64,000 nt of DNA from Trametes villosa (Eukaryota > Basidiomycota > Agaricomycetes > Polyporales > Polyporaceae), in NCBI GenBank assembly GCA_002964805.2, contig PUDQ02000001.1:1326001-1390000 (forward strand). Reading direction: 5' to 3'. Below, piece by piece: positions 21,410 through 32,975 of the stretch (position 1 is its first letter; every line of letters starts with the position of its first letter). Under the pieces are notes generated by a model that was not told the DNA's origin, made no database searches, and saw only the letters and a program-made list of their open reading frames with translations. A program made the translations under genes and the position numbers.

Positions 21410-24400
21410 ATGGCGACGAGTATGCGAGGCCTGACGCAGGTATGCTAGCAAATCTCATGTACTCGAACGCTGCCAACCGATACAATGCTAGTTCATCGCG
21501 GACATCCGCGGTGCGCGCGTCCGCGAGCTCGAGGAGAAGCGGATTAACAAGGAGATGGCTAATATCCGGAAGCGCTTCAAGGGTACGTCGCCTTCCGTTT
21601 TGAATGGCGCGGTGCTGATCTCTATGCAGACGGCAACTTGGACGGATATCAGAAGAAGAAGTGAGCCCACAGAGCGTTGCCTGTCCTGCTGAACATAGGC
21701 TTACCTACACACTACTCGTAGGTATGTTGCGAAGGTCATCTTCACATATATTCTGGGATACAAAGTGGACGTCGGTCACATGGAAGCCGTCAACCTCATA
21801 TCAAGTTCCAAGTACAGCGAGAAGCAGATTGTGAGCCTACCGGAAGGCCTGGGGAGGCATACCGTAACTCACATTACGTTTAGGGTTACCTCGCCGTTAC
21901 GCTGCTCATGCACGAGAACTCCGACTTCCTGCGGCTTGTCGTTAACTCCATCCGGAAAGACCTGAACGACAACAACGAGATCCATAACTGTTTGGCCTTG
22001 CACGCAATCGCCAATGTCGGCAGCCAGGAGATGGCGGAGGCGCTTGCCGAAGACGTCCACCGTCTATTAATCTCACCGTCAGTATGGTGCTCTATATCTG
22101 GTGAATATCGGCCTAACCCCACAATAGAACGTCAGGGACCTTTGTTAGGAAGAAGGCGGCTCTAACGCTATTGAGGCTCTACCGGAAGCACCCGGAGGTC
22201 ATTCCTGCACAAGAGTGGGCTCTTCGTATAGTATCAATAATGGATGACCCAGACCTCGTAAGGAGAAGCACTATTCCGTTTGCCGCTTGTCTTGACATGA
22301 GCGTAGGGAGTAGTACTATGCGTTACCAGTCTGATCCTGGAGCTGGCACAAGATCACCTGGACGCTTTCGCCATCTGCTACCAGAAGTCTGTCGACAGGC
22401 TCAACCGCGTGAGCACTGCTATGAACTCTCAGTGTTTCTCTGTTGTAACCCTGGATGGCAGCTTGTCGTTGAGCATGAATATGCTGCAACATACTCGTAT
22501 TACAAGGTCCCTATACCTTGGTTGCAAGTCAAACTACTTCGGCTACTTCAGTATTACCCTCCATCCGGCAGGTCAAATTCATACGAGTCCCAACATATAC
22601 TTCTGACACATTAATTCAGACGACCCCACGCTGCAAGTCATGCTGCAAGAGGTGCTACAAACCATCATGAACAACTGCAACGAGCCGTCAAGAAATGTGC
22701 AACACAACAACGCTCAACACGCCGTTCTATTCGAAGCTATCAACCTCGCGATACATCTGGACACCAACTCGCCTCTGGTGAACACCGCCGCTGTTCTCCT
22801 CGCAAGGTTTATCAGCTCGAAGGAGACTAACGTTCGCTACCTTGGTCTGGATACCATGGCGCATCTCGCAGCACGGACACAAAACCTGAGCGCGATCAAG
22901 GCCCACCAGGGAACGATCATCCTGTCATTGCGGGACAAGGATATCTCGGTACGGCGGCGGGCCCTCGACCTCCTCTACAGCATGTGCGACGTCGACAATT
23001 CGGAGCTCATCGTCGGCGAGCTCCTTCGGTATCTCAAGGTCGCGGACTACGGCCTTCGAGAAGAGATGGTGCTGAAGATCGCCATCCTGACGGAGAAGTA
23101 CGCGAGCACGTACAAGTGGTACGTCGACACGATCCTGGAGCTGCTCAGCGCGGCCGGCGACCACGTCGGCGAGGAGGTGTGGTATCGCGTTGTCCAGATC
23201 GTCACAAATACGGAGGATCTGCAGGCGTATGCGGCGAAGGTCGTCTTTGAGTATCTCAAGTCGCCTTCATCTCATGAGAGTTTGGTTAAAGTTGGCGGTA
23301 TGTCCCTCGAGTGACTACATATGCAACCGTAGCTGATCGCCCCTTAGGCTACATTCTCGGAGAGTACGGGCATCTCATAGCGAACGAGGCCGGGTACAGC
23401 CCCATCGAGCAATTCCAGGTCCTCCACGCAAAGTCGCAGTTCTGCATGGCGCCCACACGAGCAATGCTGCTGTCCACCTACATCAAGTGGGTGAACGTCT
23501 TCCCCGAGATCAAGCCCCAGCTCGTAAACGTCTTCGAGCGCTATCGGCACGTCTTGGACGTCGATCTGCAGCAGCGCGCCTGCGAGTTCTTCGCGATCGC
23601 TCAACGACCGGAAGAAGACGACCTGCTCCAGAACGTCTGCGAGGAGATCCCGCCCTTCCCTCCGCGCGAGAGCGCCCTCATCAACCGCCTGAACAAGAAG
23701 CAGCCACACGGCAGCAACGGTACCCTCGAGCGCCAGCCCTCGAAGATGATGCGCAAGCCGACGCTCGTAGACACAAACGGACACGGCTCGGGCTCCAATG
23801 GCGATATCTCCCAGGACATCGCCAGCTCTCTGGCTGGGCTCGACCTCACCTCCTCCCCCGTCGCCATGTCCCCCTCAGGAGACGCCTCGGCCACGCTGGT
23901 CGCCAAGGGCATTCCCCGCCTCACCGCCGGCCCCAACGTCGACCGTTGGTTCGACAAACTCGTATATACCCCCGACGGCGTGCTCTACGAGGACGTGCAG
24001 ATCCAGGTCGGCGTCAAGTCGCGCTACCAGGGGCCAGTCGGGCAGGTCGCGATCTACATCGGGAACAAGATGTCCGCGCCGCTCACGTCGTTCACGACCG
24101 CGCTGCACATGGAGGAGGCGGACGCGCTCTCCGCGTCGTTCGTCAAGATCGCGCCGAGCACGCTCGCGCCGCGCACGCAGATCCAGCAGATCGTGCAGGT
24201 CGAGTGCAAGAAGGTCTTCCGCGCGCCGCCCGTCCTCGTCGTGTCATTCCTCGCCGGCGCGCACCAGGCGATCGCCGTGCGCCTCCCGATCGTCGTCACG
24301 AAGTTCCTCGAGGGCGTGAAGCTCGGCGCGCCCGACTTCTTCGAGCGCTGGAAGCTGATCGGCGGCCCGCCGCGCGAGGCGCAGAGCATCTTCCCCATCG

Positions 24401-24767
24401 CGCTCGACGCTACCGGGCACATCGACACGGGGAGGCAGAGGGAGGTCGTCGGGGGCTTCGGGTTCCAGATTCTAGAGGGTATCGATCCGAACCCGACGAA
24501 CATCGTCGCGGCCGGCATTGTGCACACTGGAGTGGATGGGAAGGTTGGGTGCCTGCTACGACTGGAACCAAACAGGGAGGCGAAGGTACGAGTCTCGGTT
24601 GGTTGTCTCAAGCTTGGCGCGACTCACATGTTCGTTTCTTACAGCTGTCTCGCATCACGATACGCAGCACGTCAGAGGAGGTCGCCGTGGAGGCACAGAA
24701 GCTCCTGCAGAAGCCGCTCGCCGCAGATGCTGCGAAGTCGGAGTCCGGGGACAAACGCACGCTCTGA
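21410..24767 (+). CDS. APL3: AP-2 adaptor complex subunit alpha
   Basis: Large subunit of the plasma-membrane clathrin adaptor for endocytic cargo. Exons: 21410-21439, 21492-21582, 21630-21660, 21722-21830, 21884-22077, 22128-22257, 22307-22408, 22462-22567, 22620-23297, 23348-24585 and 24645-24767; 943 aa. The trunk is unmistakable: MRGLTQFIADIRGAR, EEKRINKEMANIRKRFK, DGYQKKKYVAKVIFTYILGY, GYLAVTLLMHEN, NCLALHAIANVG, KKAALTLLRLYRK, VPIPWLQVKLLRLLQYYPPS and ILGEYGHLI. After a hinge (SSLAGLDLTSSPVAMSPSGD) comes the alpha appendage (WFDKLVYTPDGVLYEDVQIQ; PTNIVAAGIVHT). The ATG is in a 30-nt first exon. The intron 22568-22619 fits only with a GC donor. Convergent with the RasGAP gene, 166 bp between stops. 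Confidence 0.96.
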
Positions 24768-24933
24768 CCGCCGTCTCCCTCGTTTTGTGTGTACCATGGA
24801 CTGTATCTATCGGATGTATACGACGTACAAGACAGCGATAACTAATGATAGTAATACACTCGAGCAAGCAGCGAGGAGAGCGACACACAAAGACCAAGGA
24901 GGAGTGGGGAAGGAACGGAAGCGGCGACTAGCG

Positions 24934-27900
24934 CTAGCGCCTCGTCAAGATAGACCGGAAGATGTTTCGGCGCCGCTTGCCCGGATCGTCCGTCAGCTCG
25001 ACAGAGCTCTCCGATGTGGGCGACATAAGTGGATCGGGTGCCCGCCTCCGAGAGAGGGGCGAGTCAATCGAAGAGGACCGTGGATGGTGCGCGAAGGGCG
25101 GGCGGATGAGGCGCGAGCGCTCCTCGTTCGTCTCCATGCGCGGTGACGGCAACGGCGAAGGAAGCGGAGGCTGGAAGAGCGAGCGCGGCTCAGGAATAGA
25201 AGGAGTAGGAGGCTCCTGGAGGGACGCCCTAGTCGGACTATCCTGGGACTCCTCTCCATCCGCGCTCGACGGGGCCGTAGAGGGCCGACTCGGCTTGCGC
25301 GGGCGGAGGCCCTTACTCGCAGACGACAGTTTCCGCCCGCGCAGGGGCGACTTGAGGGGAGACGACGGCGAGGGTGGGAGCGGGATGTTCGCGGGCATGC
25401 GCGGGAGGGGCAGGATGGCGGGCTCGGAGTACTGCCGGCGCGGCTTCGCGGCGAGCTTGCTCACGCGGAACAGCGCCTGCTCCTCGACCTCCATGCAGCG
25501 CGCGCAGAACTCGGCGAAGAAGCGGTCGTCCGCGCTGCCCGCCGCGCCCCCGCCCCCGCTCGCGCTCGCACCCCCGGTGCTGGGCTTCGGCGGCTGGAAG
25601 CTCTGCGTGCGCGAGTAGCGCACGACGACGGAGGTGATGACGGCGAGGTGGCGCGGGATGTCGAGCATGTGCGGGAGGAGCGGGATCGCCTCGCGGTGGA
25701 GGACGGGCGCGGACGCGTTTCGCTGGCGGAGCGCGTTCATGATGCGCAGCCGCTCGTGCTTGTCGGACGAGAGCGGCGTGCTCGGGCCCTTGCTCCCGGT
25801 CTCGGGCGTGGAGACGACGACGATGTAGTCGATCATCGCGTGCAGGCTGTCGTTCAGGAAGTCTTTCACGCCGCGCATGTAATCTTCCTTCTGCACGGTC
25901 TGTTTTGCGTGTCTGTCAGCAAACGACAGATCCGCTGCAGTACCGACATAGGGTGCCTACCGGATTGAGATTCGCAAGGCTCTGTATCACCTTTGCAATC
26001 AGCGTGAGACTGCGCTGGACCGGAACATCCGGCAGGCCTGCACGGATGCGTCAATGTCAACGCATAAAACACGCTCTACAGCGGATGAGGCGTACCGGGC
26101 AGGAGGCCGAAGAGGTGGGGGTGCAGTATCGCCGGGACAATGAAGCGCAGGAAGCAGAACGCGGACACGCTCTGCCACGGCAGCTCGCGGTTCTGGTCGT
26201 CCCGTATCCTGTACCGGCTCTCGACGAGCCGGCGGATGTGCTCGAACATCCGCCGGAGCTCCCTGCAACAATCACGACGATCCGCTGTCAGCCTATCGCG
26301 ATTCCGGAGGACGAAATGAATGAAGGCATGCGGGACGTACGGGGGGCACTGCGTGCGCGCGTCGTAGATGTGGTCCCAGAACTCGCGGCACCACGTTACG
26401 AGCAGCTCCACGTTCTTCTCGATCGCCTTCGGGCCCTTGCCGATGCGGACCGGGTCGACCTCTATTGCGACCTTCTCGGCGCAGAGCCGCCGGATCGTCG
26501 CGCCTACACTGGACTCCAGGAAGGACATGCCGTACCAGGACATGTATAGCTCCACGGTCTTCGTGAACACCGTGTTGCCACGGCTACCGGGTGTTATTAA
26601 TTAACGCGCCTCATGGCGTCAGCAATATGAACCACCTACAATAGGGTGTTGTGGGCTACAGGGGTGGCGGTTAGCACACGTTCCCGGCAGGGTCTAAGAC
26701 GAACTTACATGACAGGGTGCCGTCGACCTCACGGTCGGCGAGCTCCATGATGTTGTCAAGCAGTACATTCTTCGCGATGGCGATCGACATAATGTTGTTG
26801 TTGACGTTCTTCATCTTGAGCCGCGTCTCCAGCTCGCGCATCCAGTCGAGGTGGTTGCGAGAGTGCAGCGTCTAAGCAGCCACCATCAGGATGAAACACG
26901 TCTGGGTGTATGCACGGTAGGGAGCCATACCTTCAATAGTTTGGCGTATACGTGGTGCGGCAGGATGATCTCCCTGGAAGCGTGTCAGCAACAGCCGTGA
27001 CAGCTACCGCACGGCACCTACTCGTCTACTCGGACCTTGAGCCTCATCTCGCCTGCCTGCGTGCTGGACATTGGGCCCCCGTGCAGCACAGGGAACCAGC
27101 CCTCCACAGCCTCGCCGCGCCGGAAGTTAACCAGGACGATGACAACAGTACCAATGATAATAGGCTTCGTGAGCCGCTTCTCCCGCCACACCACGATCTC
27201 CAGGTTCTCAAACGGCGGCAAGTCCGGCAGCACGAACCGCTCGTGCCAGTCCGGGGAGCCGATGCCCTTCTTGACCGTCGTGCGCCCGCAGAGCGTGCCG
27301 TTCACGAAGATCTCGCAGTAGACGTCCATGTCGATCGCGTCCGCGTCCGCCTTGCTGTCGAGGTCCGCGACGGAGGGCTCGTCCGAGAGCACGCGCGTCA
27401 CGCCGAGGTTCCGCCCCTGGATGCATGTCAGGTCGACCTGCCGCCACATGCGGTAGAGGCCGCCGTCCTCGGGCGAGAGCCAGCGGCCGTACACCTCGGG
27501 CATTGCGTACGAGCGCAGGAGTGCGAGCCAGGTGTTTGAGCTCTCCTCGTCCTCGAATTGGATGTATAGCGGCTCGGTGGTCGACGCTGCGCCCCGCATC
27601 TGACCGCTGTTAGATGAGGTCAGCGACGCGTCGCACGACTGAGGAAGGGAAGGGCTTACGCGACGGAGAAGATGCCGAGACAGTTCCGCCTCTCGAACAG
27701 CGAGCGGTGGACTGGGCGGATATCTGTGTGGTTCAGAAGGTACATATAGATAGATCGGTATAAGATAGTGTCCTGTACCAATACGTTCAGTATACACGCA
27801 CAAGCACACACAGAGAACACACTTACGTCCACATAAATATTGAGTAGGCATCCTTCCTCTTCTTCGACTAGCTTGACGCGTGCCGGCCTCCACTGGCCCG

Positions 27901-28272
27901 TTCCAGTCGAGCTACGCCCGATTCCGAGCCAGCTCGTCTTCTCTGCTTGGCACAAAGGGCGTATCAGCACGCGGCGCGTAAACAGCACAGACGGGGCAAC
28001 CCCACACGGACCTTTGACCTTCTTCTGGGCAGCATCGCCACTGGTGGAGGGGGCGCGGGGGTTGTGGTCGCGTTTGTCGGAGGACTTCTTGGTGGGCGGC
28101 TAAACGGGGACGCGATGATCCCAGGGGACGCAGATCAGCGAGCTGGGCGTAGCCGAGATCTGGGGGACCGCGCACGGCGGACGGCGGACGGGACTGTGCG
28201 CACCTTCTTCAGCGCCGCGGCCGCCTTCGCAGACACGTAGAGCTCGACGGACACGTAGAATTCCCTGTCCAT
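24934..28272 (-). CDS. PH-C2-RasGAP protein, Bud2/CLA2-like GTPase activator
   Basis: Predicted GTPase-activating protein for a Ras/Rsr1-type small GTPase at the membrane. Exons: 28272-28204, 28099-27827, 27772-27660, 27606-27022, 26973-26931, 26871-26709, 26655-26640 (16 nt), 26583-26096, 26037-25961 and 25899-24934; 930 aa. The PH-like region has YMYLLNHTDIRPVHRSLFER, then LYIQFEDEESSNTWLALLRS. The C2 domain has LTCIQGRNL, DVYCEIFVNG and SPDWHERFVLPDLP. RasGAP has ILPHHVYAKLLK, SHNTLFRGNTVFTKTVELYM, FVLRNR and the signature FCFLRFIVPAILHPHLFGL. The C-terminus is a Ser/Pro-rich tail. The start at 28272 is the first ATG after an in-frame TAG, but upstream exons cannot be excluded. The arginine finger was not pinned down. 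Confidence 0.87.
26640..26655 (-). other. 16-nt microexon of the RasGAP gene
   Basis: The minus-strand exon lies between CTGTAG and GTAGGT. With one base from the exon before and one from the exon after it, it encodes S-H-N-T-L-F, joining REVDGTL to RGNTVFTK, the start of the RasGAP fold. Flanking introns are 53 and 56 nt. Confidence 0.8.
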
Positions 28273-29224
28273 CCTCCCGGCCCCGATCTTCTCGGCGCAC
28301 GGCAACGCGGTCTATTCGGATCTGCGACGGCCGTGCGGCGACGCGGTGGGCGACAGGTACGAGGGGGGTATTGGGTGGGCTTGAGAGGCGGCGGTGGGAC
28401 ACGACCTGGGGCGCGTCGGGCAGCAGGCGGGGGGATATACAGGTGTGGCTGGGGCCGAGAGGGTGGATATATGCGCCGGGCGCGACAAAGAGGGGGTAAA
28501 TGGGGAGCCAGGTATGGAAGGATATGCGAGACCGTGCTTGGATATATCGGCGGACGCTTGGGCGGGCTCACAACATGGCAATCGAGCAGCGCGCGGAGGG
28601 GCGGATGGCAGGATGGTGCGCGAGAGCGAGGAGCGGTGGCCCAGCAGAGCGAGCTCGAGTTCGGTGCCCAGGCTCTCAATCGGTCCGTGGCGTTCTGACT
28701 ACGGGCGTTTACTTGCCGTCGCCGCGCTGCCCACATGGCCATCCCGCTCAGCTCGCCGTCCGGAGGTCAGTATCAGCGCACCCCTGGCGTCCGTCGAAAT
28801 CAATCGCGACAGTACAGACACCGAGATGAGCCCGGAAGGTAACTCTCCGGCCTCATTTGCCGCCACCTTTCAGCTTGCGCAGCTTGACCAGCGCGCGCAC
28901 ATCACGACCCACGCACACAACAGTGACATGACCTCGTCTTCATCGTTCCTCTGCGTGATTCATGATTGCCCCAGCACTCGCCGCACCGGCGCCCGGTGTA
29001 CAACTATCGTGATCTACTGTAAAATATAATGAAGGAAAGACGACGAAGCGAAGTCTGTCAAGTGCGTCGACGGGGCGGCTTTAGGGTATCAACAGTACCG
29101 CCACGCCGACGCGGTACGAAAATGGCGAGTTCCGCGACCAGACACATAGTGCGTCAGGAAGCAGTTTACTCGGTTTTGTGCCTGTGCATAGCTCCCATTA
29201 GCGACATTGCAGCATTTCATGACA
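28273..29224. promoter_or_regulatory. Intergenic RasGAP promoter / elongase 3' end
   Basis: About 950 bp between two minus-strand genes. Several stop-free frames cross 28280-28740 (Arg/Pro/Ser-rich products), but none carries a motif. The RasGAP coding strand is pyrimidine-rich here. An unrecognised 5' exon of the RasGAP gene is possible. Confidence 0.35.
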
Positions 29225-30425
29225 TTACACGCACCCGTTCGCGACGCCGTTTGCCTTGCCGTTGGCGACAGCCTTGCCCTTCTTGCCCGCCGGCTTCTTG
29301 TACGTGTTGATGTAGAACTGGATGAACAGCAGCAGGTAGCTCGAAAGCAGCGCACAGCCAAACACCGCAGCCGTCTCCGTGCCGGCGCAGCTACCAAAGT
29401 GGGGGAGGTTCGGGAAGTAGTTGGCGGCGTAGTACGAGTACGCTGTGGCGCGAGCGTCAGTAGCGCGCCGGGCGGCTAAAATGCGAAGTTATGACGCACT
29501 GGCAAAGTAGACGACGAAGAGGTCGATGATGAACTGCGTGATCTGGAATGTCGTGAGGTATTTCTTCCACTGTGTCACGAGTTAGTAGCATCCTGTTTTG
29601 AACAAATCCACGGTACATACCCATATTCTAGCACCACCGGCGGTCGCATAGTAGTAGTAATCTGTATGATGAATGAGCTACTGTGCGTTGAGATGACAGC
29701 GAATCACATACACATGATCACATGGACCGTGAGGTTGATGGCAATAGGGACCCATTGCTGTTACAACATGTTAAACGCCGCCTCAAGGGGTTGTCATGCT
29801 ACGTGGCACTCACAACGCTAGTCTTCCCGTTAAGTTGAGTGTAGCATAGCAGAGCCGTGGCGGAGTGGTGGAAGACGTGGAGGAAAGCTATGTATTCGTG
29901 AAGCAGCTGTTGAAATGGCATAAAACGCGTCGCTTACCAAGGGGCTTCTTCTTGAGAGCGAGGAACACGGTGTCTATGAGCTCGATGTACTTGAAGTAAT
30001 AGTTGATCATGTAGTAGAATTCCAGTCTCTACGCGTTCGTTATGCATCATAAGCACGCGTTCAAGCAATGAGCGACGCCAAAGACTCACAGAGGTCCACA
30101 TGTTGTCGTGGCAGAGGACCCAGAAGGTGCCGTGCTTGAAGTACAGGGGAACGATCTCCTCCATGATGCACAGGACGAGCAGGAGACTCCCGCTGCTCAA
30201 GAACGCGTTGTGCAGGCGGAAGAGGAACTGCAGCTTGTACGCCGGCCGGTCCTTCATCCACGCCTGGATGCCGAAGATGATGACGAGGTACGCGACGAGG
30301 GTCGGGAAGACCTCCTGCGGGGTCGACATGGGCGTCTTCCCGACGACGTAGTGCGTCAGCTCATAGGGGACGTTGAGCGACGCGAGCTGGAGGCGCGAGA
30401 GCAGGAAATCCGCGAGAGGAGCCAT
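29225..30425 (-). CDS. Very-long-chain fatty acid elongase (ELO/GNS1/SUR4 family)
   Basis: 3-ketoacyl-CoA synthase of the ER that condenses malonyl-CoA with fatty acyl-CoA, feeding sphingolipid synthesis (family knowledge). Exons: 30425-30090, 30028-29938, 29887-29814, 29757-29712, 29661-29621, 29569-29500 and 29442-29225; 291 aa. Motifs: [20 protein letters not shown] with the catalytic histidine box HVFHH intact, [20 protein letters not shown] before it, and [35 protein letters not shown] after it. Several hydrophobic segments fit a 6-7 TM protein. The C-terminus is lysine-rich ([19 protein letters not shown]), compatible with an ER-retrieval-type tail although it ends in NGCV. Closest to fungal ELO2/ELO3 types; the chain-length class is not decided. 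Confidence 0.93.
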
Positions 30426-31522
30426 GGAGGAGGGGGACGTGGTCGGTCGGGAGAGAGGAGGGTGGACGCCCTGGGCGACTTTTTCGATCCGCCAACAGGC
30501 GCGTGCTTTTACCCTCCGGCACCTGCCGCGCCCCTACCGGCCGGGCGCGCGCACCCAGCGCGCCTCGGCCGGCCCCCGGCGCCGACGCGTCCCAAAATGA
30601 AGGCGATTGCTTCCGGGCAGTCCGAGGCGCGTCGCCCACCCCGCCCGCTCGCGTAGATCCCGCCAGCACAGCTTGCGCCCCCCGACGCTTTCTTGCGGCG
30701 TGGCAGGACATGTGTGGGCCCCGTGCACAGCGCGCCGTCTGGGCTTCCCGATGCAGCTCCCCGAGCGGACGCCCGGGGCATGCCCGAAGCCCGATGACCG
30801 TTCCTGCGCGCGGGATTGGTCATAGATGGGCGCCGCGTGCTGGCAGGCCTGCGTGATACGATTCGTGAAAAGGCACATCATTCGCCGCGATAGATAGTCC
30901 ATGTGCCCGCCGGCCGCTGGAGCGTGCGCCGCAGTGGGAGGGGAGCGCGCAGACGATGGGCAGGGATGGGTCACGAAGGCGACTTTACCAGATGGATGCG
31001 GCGGAAGGTGCGCCTCGTGAGCCTCGCCCGCGCCCTTCTTGCCCCTGTGGCTCCCGGCTGGAGCGTGCGAAGCTACCAAGTTGCTGGAAGTTCGCTGACA
31101 ATTACGCTCATAGGCCTCGATGCAGTGCCACGGGACACGTAGTAGTCGCGCTACCTGGATAGTCCGCGATCGCATCTCGAGCTTGATTGCTGCAGCTGAG
31201 AAGACTTCGGTCGTAATACGTCGCAGAAGGGTCATAGGGCGGGCGTCACTGTGCAGCCGATCGGCAGCTAGGGAGGCCTGCCTGCGGAATACAATGCCAA
31301 GGGAAAGGGAGAAATCCATAGGTATTGCCAGATAATCCAGAGTGACCGTGTAATAGATACATGTTGACGCGAGCCGATGATTAAAGGAAACGACGATGCA
31401 GATGGCTATAGCGAGGATAATGACGAGGACGATGATGACGAGAGCGATATCAGGTAAGGACGAGAGCGTAGCCGTCTTCAAGATCGGCAAGCAGGGCCTT
31501 TTCTCTAGCGAAGGCCAAGACA
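30426..31522. promoter_or_regulatory. Intergenic region upstream of the elongase
   Basis: About 1.1 kb. A 374-codon minus-strand ORF spans 30534-31658, but its product has no motif, overlaps the last exon of the next gene in another frame, and has the low-complexity composition of random GC-rich frames. I read the stretch as elongase promoter plus the 3' flank of the small gene at 31523. Confidence 0.4.
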
Positions 31523-32228
31523 TTAGCTGTATGCGAGGGGGGCGTGCAAGGAAGCCATGACGTACTTGAGGTCGAGGTTTGCATTCTGCACGGCAGCGAA
31601 TGCCGCGGCCCTGACTTTGGACGCGTCGAGGCCGGAGGGGAGCGCGCAGACGAGGCACATTTGGCAGCTCGCAGGCTGAAGGCGATAGGAAGCAGGTATC
31701 TGGCAGCGAAAATGAGCAACGGAAGCGAGATCTAAGCCTAGCGGCGGCCTTACCCCGGAGGCTCGGAGCGACTCGATGAGGTTGTGAACGAAGAGAAGAG
31801 AGCGGGAGCGTAAGTCGTGGAGGTCGTGGAGGTCGGCAACTGCATGACGGCCGTCAGTGGCGGAGGGTCGTGTGACCACGTGAGAGACGCACAGGTAGCA
31901 GACGACGGGCAGCCCGTCGGGATCGTGCAGTGCAGTCTCACGCTGGCAGAGCGCGCCGACTTGCGTATCAACCTGCACGGCGCACGGGGCCACGGTCAGC
32001 GTGCGGTCGCCGGAGGGGGGACGGGGAGAGTGTACGCACTGAGCAAAGGGTTCGACGGCGTCGTTCAGGTTACCCAGCTGGGGGGACAGCGTCGGTGCCA
32101 ATCAGCATGGGACCGTACCGACGGTGAGGGCGGGAACGCACCTCGTTGAACTCCACGTCCTTGGTAGAACGCGGTGTGTCCAGGTGCATGGGGATGTGGA
32201 CGGAGGGGGCGGGCATGACGGACATCAT
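31523..32228 (-). CDS. Unidentified small spliced gene (predicted 155 aa)
   Basis: Not recognised. The model rests on five exons with canonical sites whose phases all agree: 32228-32142, 32077-32040, 31972-31893, 31839-31754 and 31699-31523. The protein starts MMSVMPAPSVHIPMHLDTPR. It continues ELGNLNDAVEPFAQLIRKSA, then a DLHDLHDLRSRSLLFVHNLI segment that should be helical, a Cys-containing piece (CQMCLVCALPS) and a C-terminal helix (ASKVRAAAFAAVQNANLDLK). No signal peptide or membrane segment is evident. The last intron (31753-31700, 54 nt) is in frame without a stop, so its removal is not certain. Divergent from VPS13. Confidence 0.5.
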
Positions 32229-32975
32229 GATGAGGACGAGGCTAGGCTAGAGCGCGAATGCGGGGGTGGGGTCGAGTGCGGGGTCGGGAGAGTTCAGCGG
32301 GGAGAGTTAGTGGGAGGGGGGAGAGCCATGAACCGGCACGGTGTGGACTGGTGTAAATAGCAAAAGTACGCGGAGGAGCTTCTCCTCGTTGCAGCTTCGC
32401 GGGGGATTCCGGGGCAGCCGGCAAGGAATGCGCACGGAGGCGATCGGTCGTCCAGGTCATGTTCTCGGTCGCAAGAATACACCTGCGGGGGTGGCTGCCC
32501 ACAGCCACGCGATGTTTGGCGCCGTCACGCGCCCTCCAGCTGGACGGAGCTCGCCCGAGACCGAGACCACGATTGCTGGGCATCTCGTAAAACGCCTGAA
32601 TGCGGGCTGTCCATCTCAGAGGGTGTGCGCCACCGACGGGGAGGAAGGAGAGAAACACCGTCGGTGGATCGATCTCACACACTTGTGCAGATAAGTCCTG
32701 CGTCCAGGCCCGGGTGCGGCCCGCTCCACGGCACAACGCCGGAACCGCATATGGGCGTCTATCTCCCGTAGCGAACTCCGGGCGCCAAGGGGCGTACCTC
32801 CCAAATGGAGGCATGACGTACCCACTCGCGACCGCCGGCTTGACGCACCGGCCGCAGGGCTGCTCGGTGTGGAACTCGATCTTCCAGCTCTCTACCCTCT
32901 CACCTCCCTGGACATATCCTACGCTTCTGTACACAATCACACCGCCCTACACACCCGCAAAATCGTCTGGTCGCC
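32229..32975. promoter_or_regulatory. Divergent intergenic region upstream of VPS13
   Basis: 747 bp between the small minus-strand gene and VPS13. Frames on both strands are partly open but carry no motif. The stretch just before the VPS13 ATG is C- and T-rich (32880-32975), a usual fungal core-promoter look. Confidence 0.45.

Noticed and set aside
23487..24767. 426-codon plus-strand ORF overlapping AP-2 alpha
   Set aside because: Arg/Pro-rich shadow frame; only its very end coincides with the true last exon of AP-2 alpha.
27660..27826. Reading straight through RasGAP intron 27826-27773
   Set aside because: It would insert VSVFSVCACACILNVLVQ between IYVD and DTILYRS; the canonical GTAAGT donor and TACAG acceptor fit better.
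30534..31658. 374-codon minus-strand ORF upstream of the elongase
   Set aside because: Composition is that of random GC-rich sequence, no motif, and it overlaps the better supported last exon at 31523-31699 in another frame.
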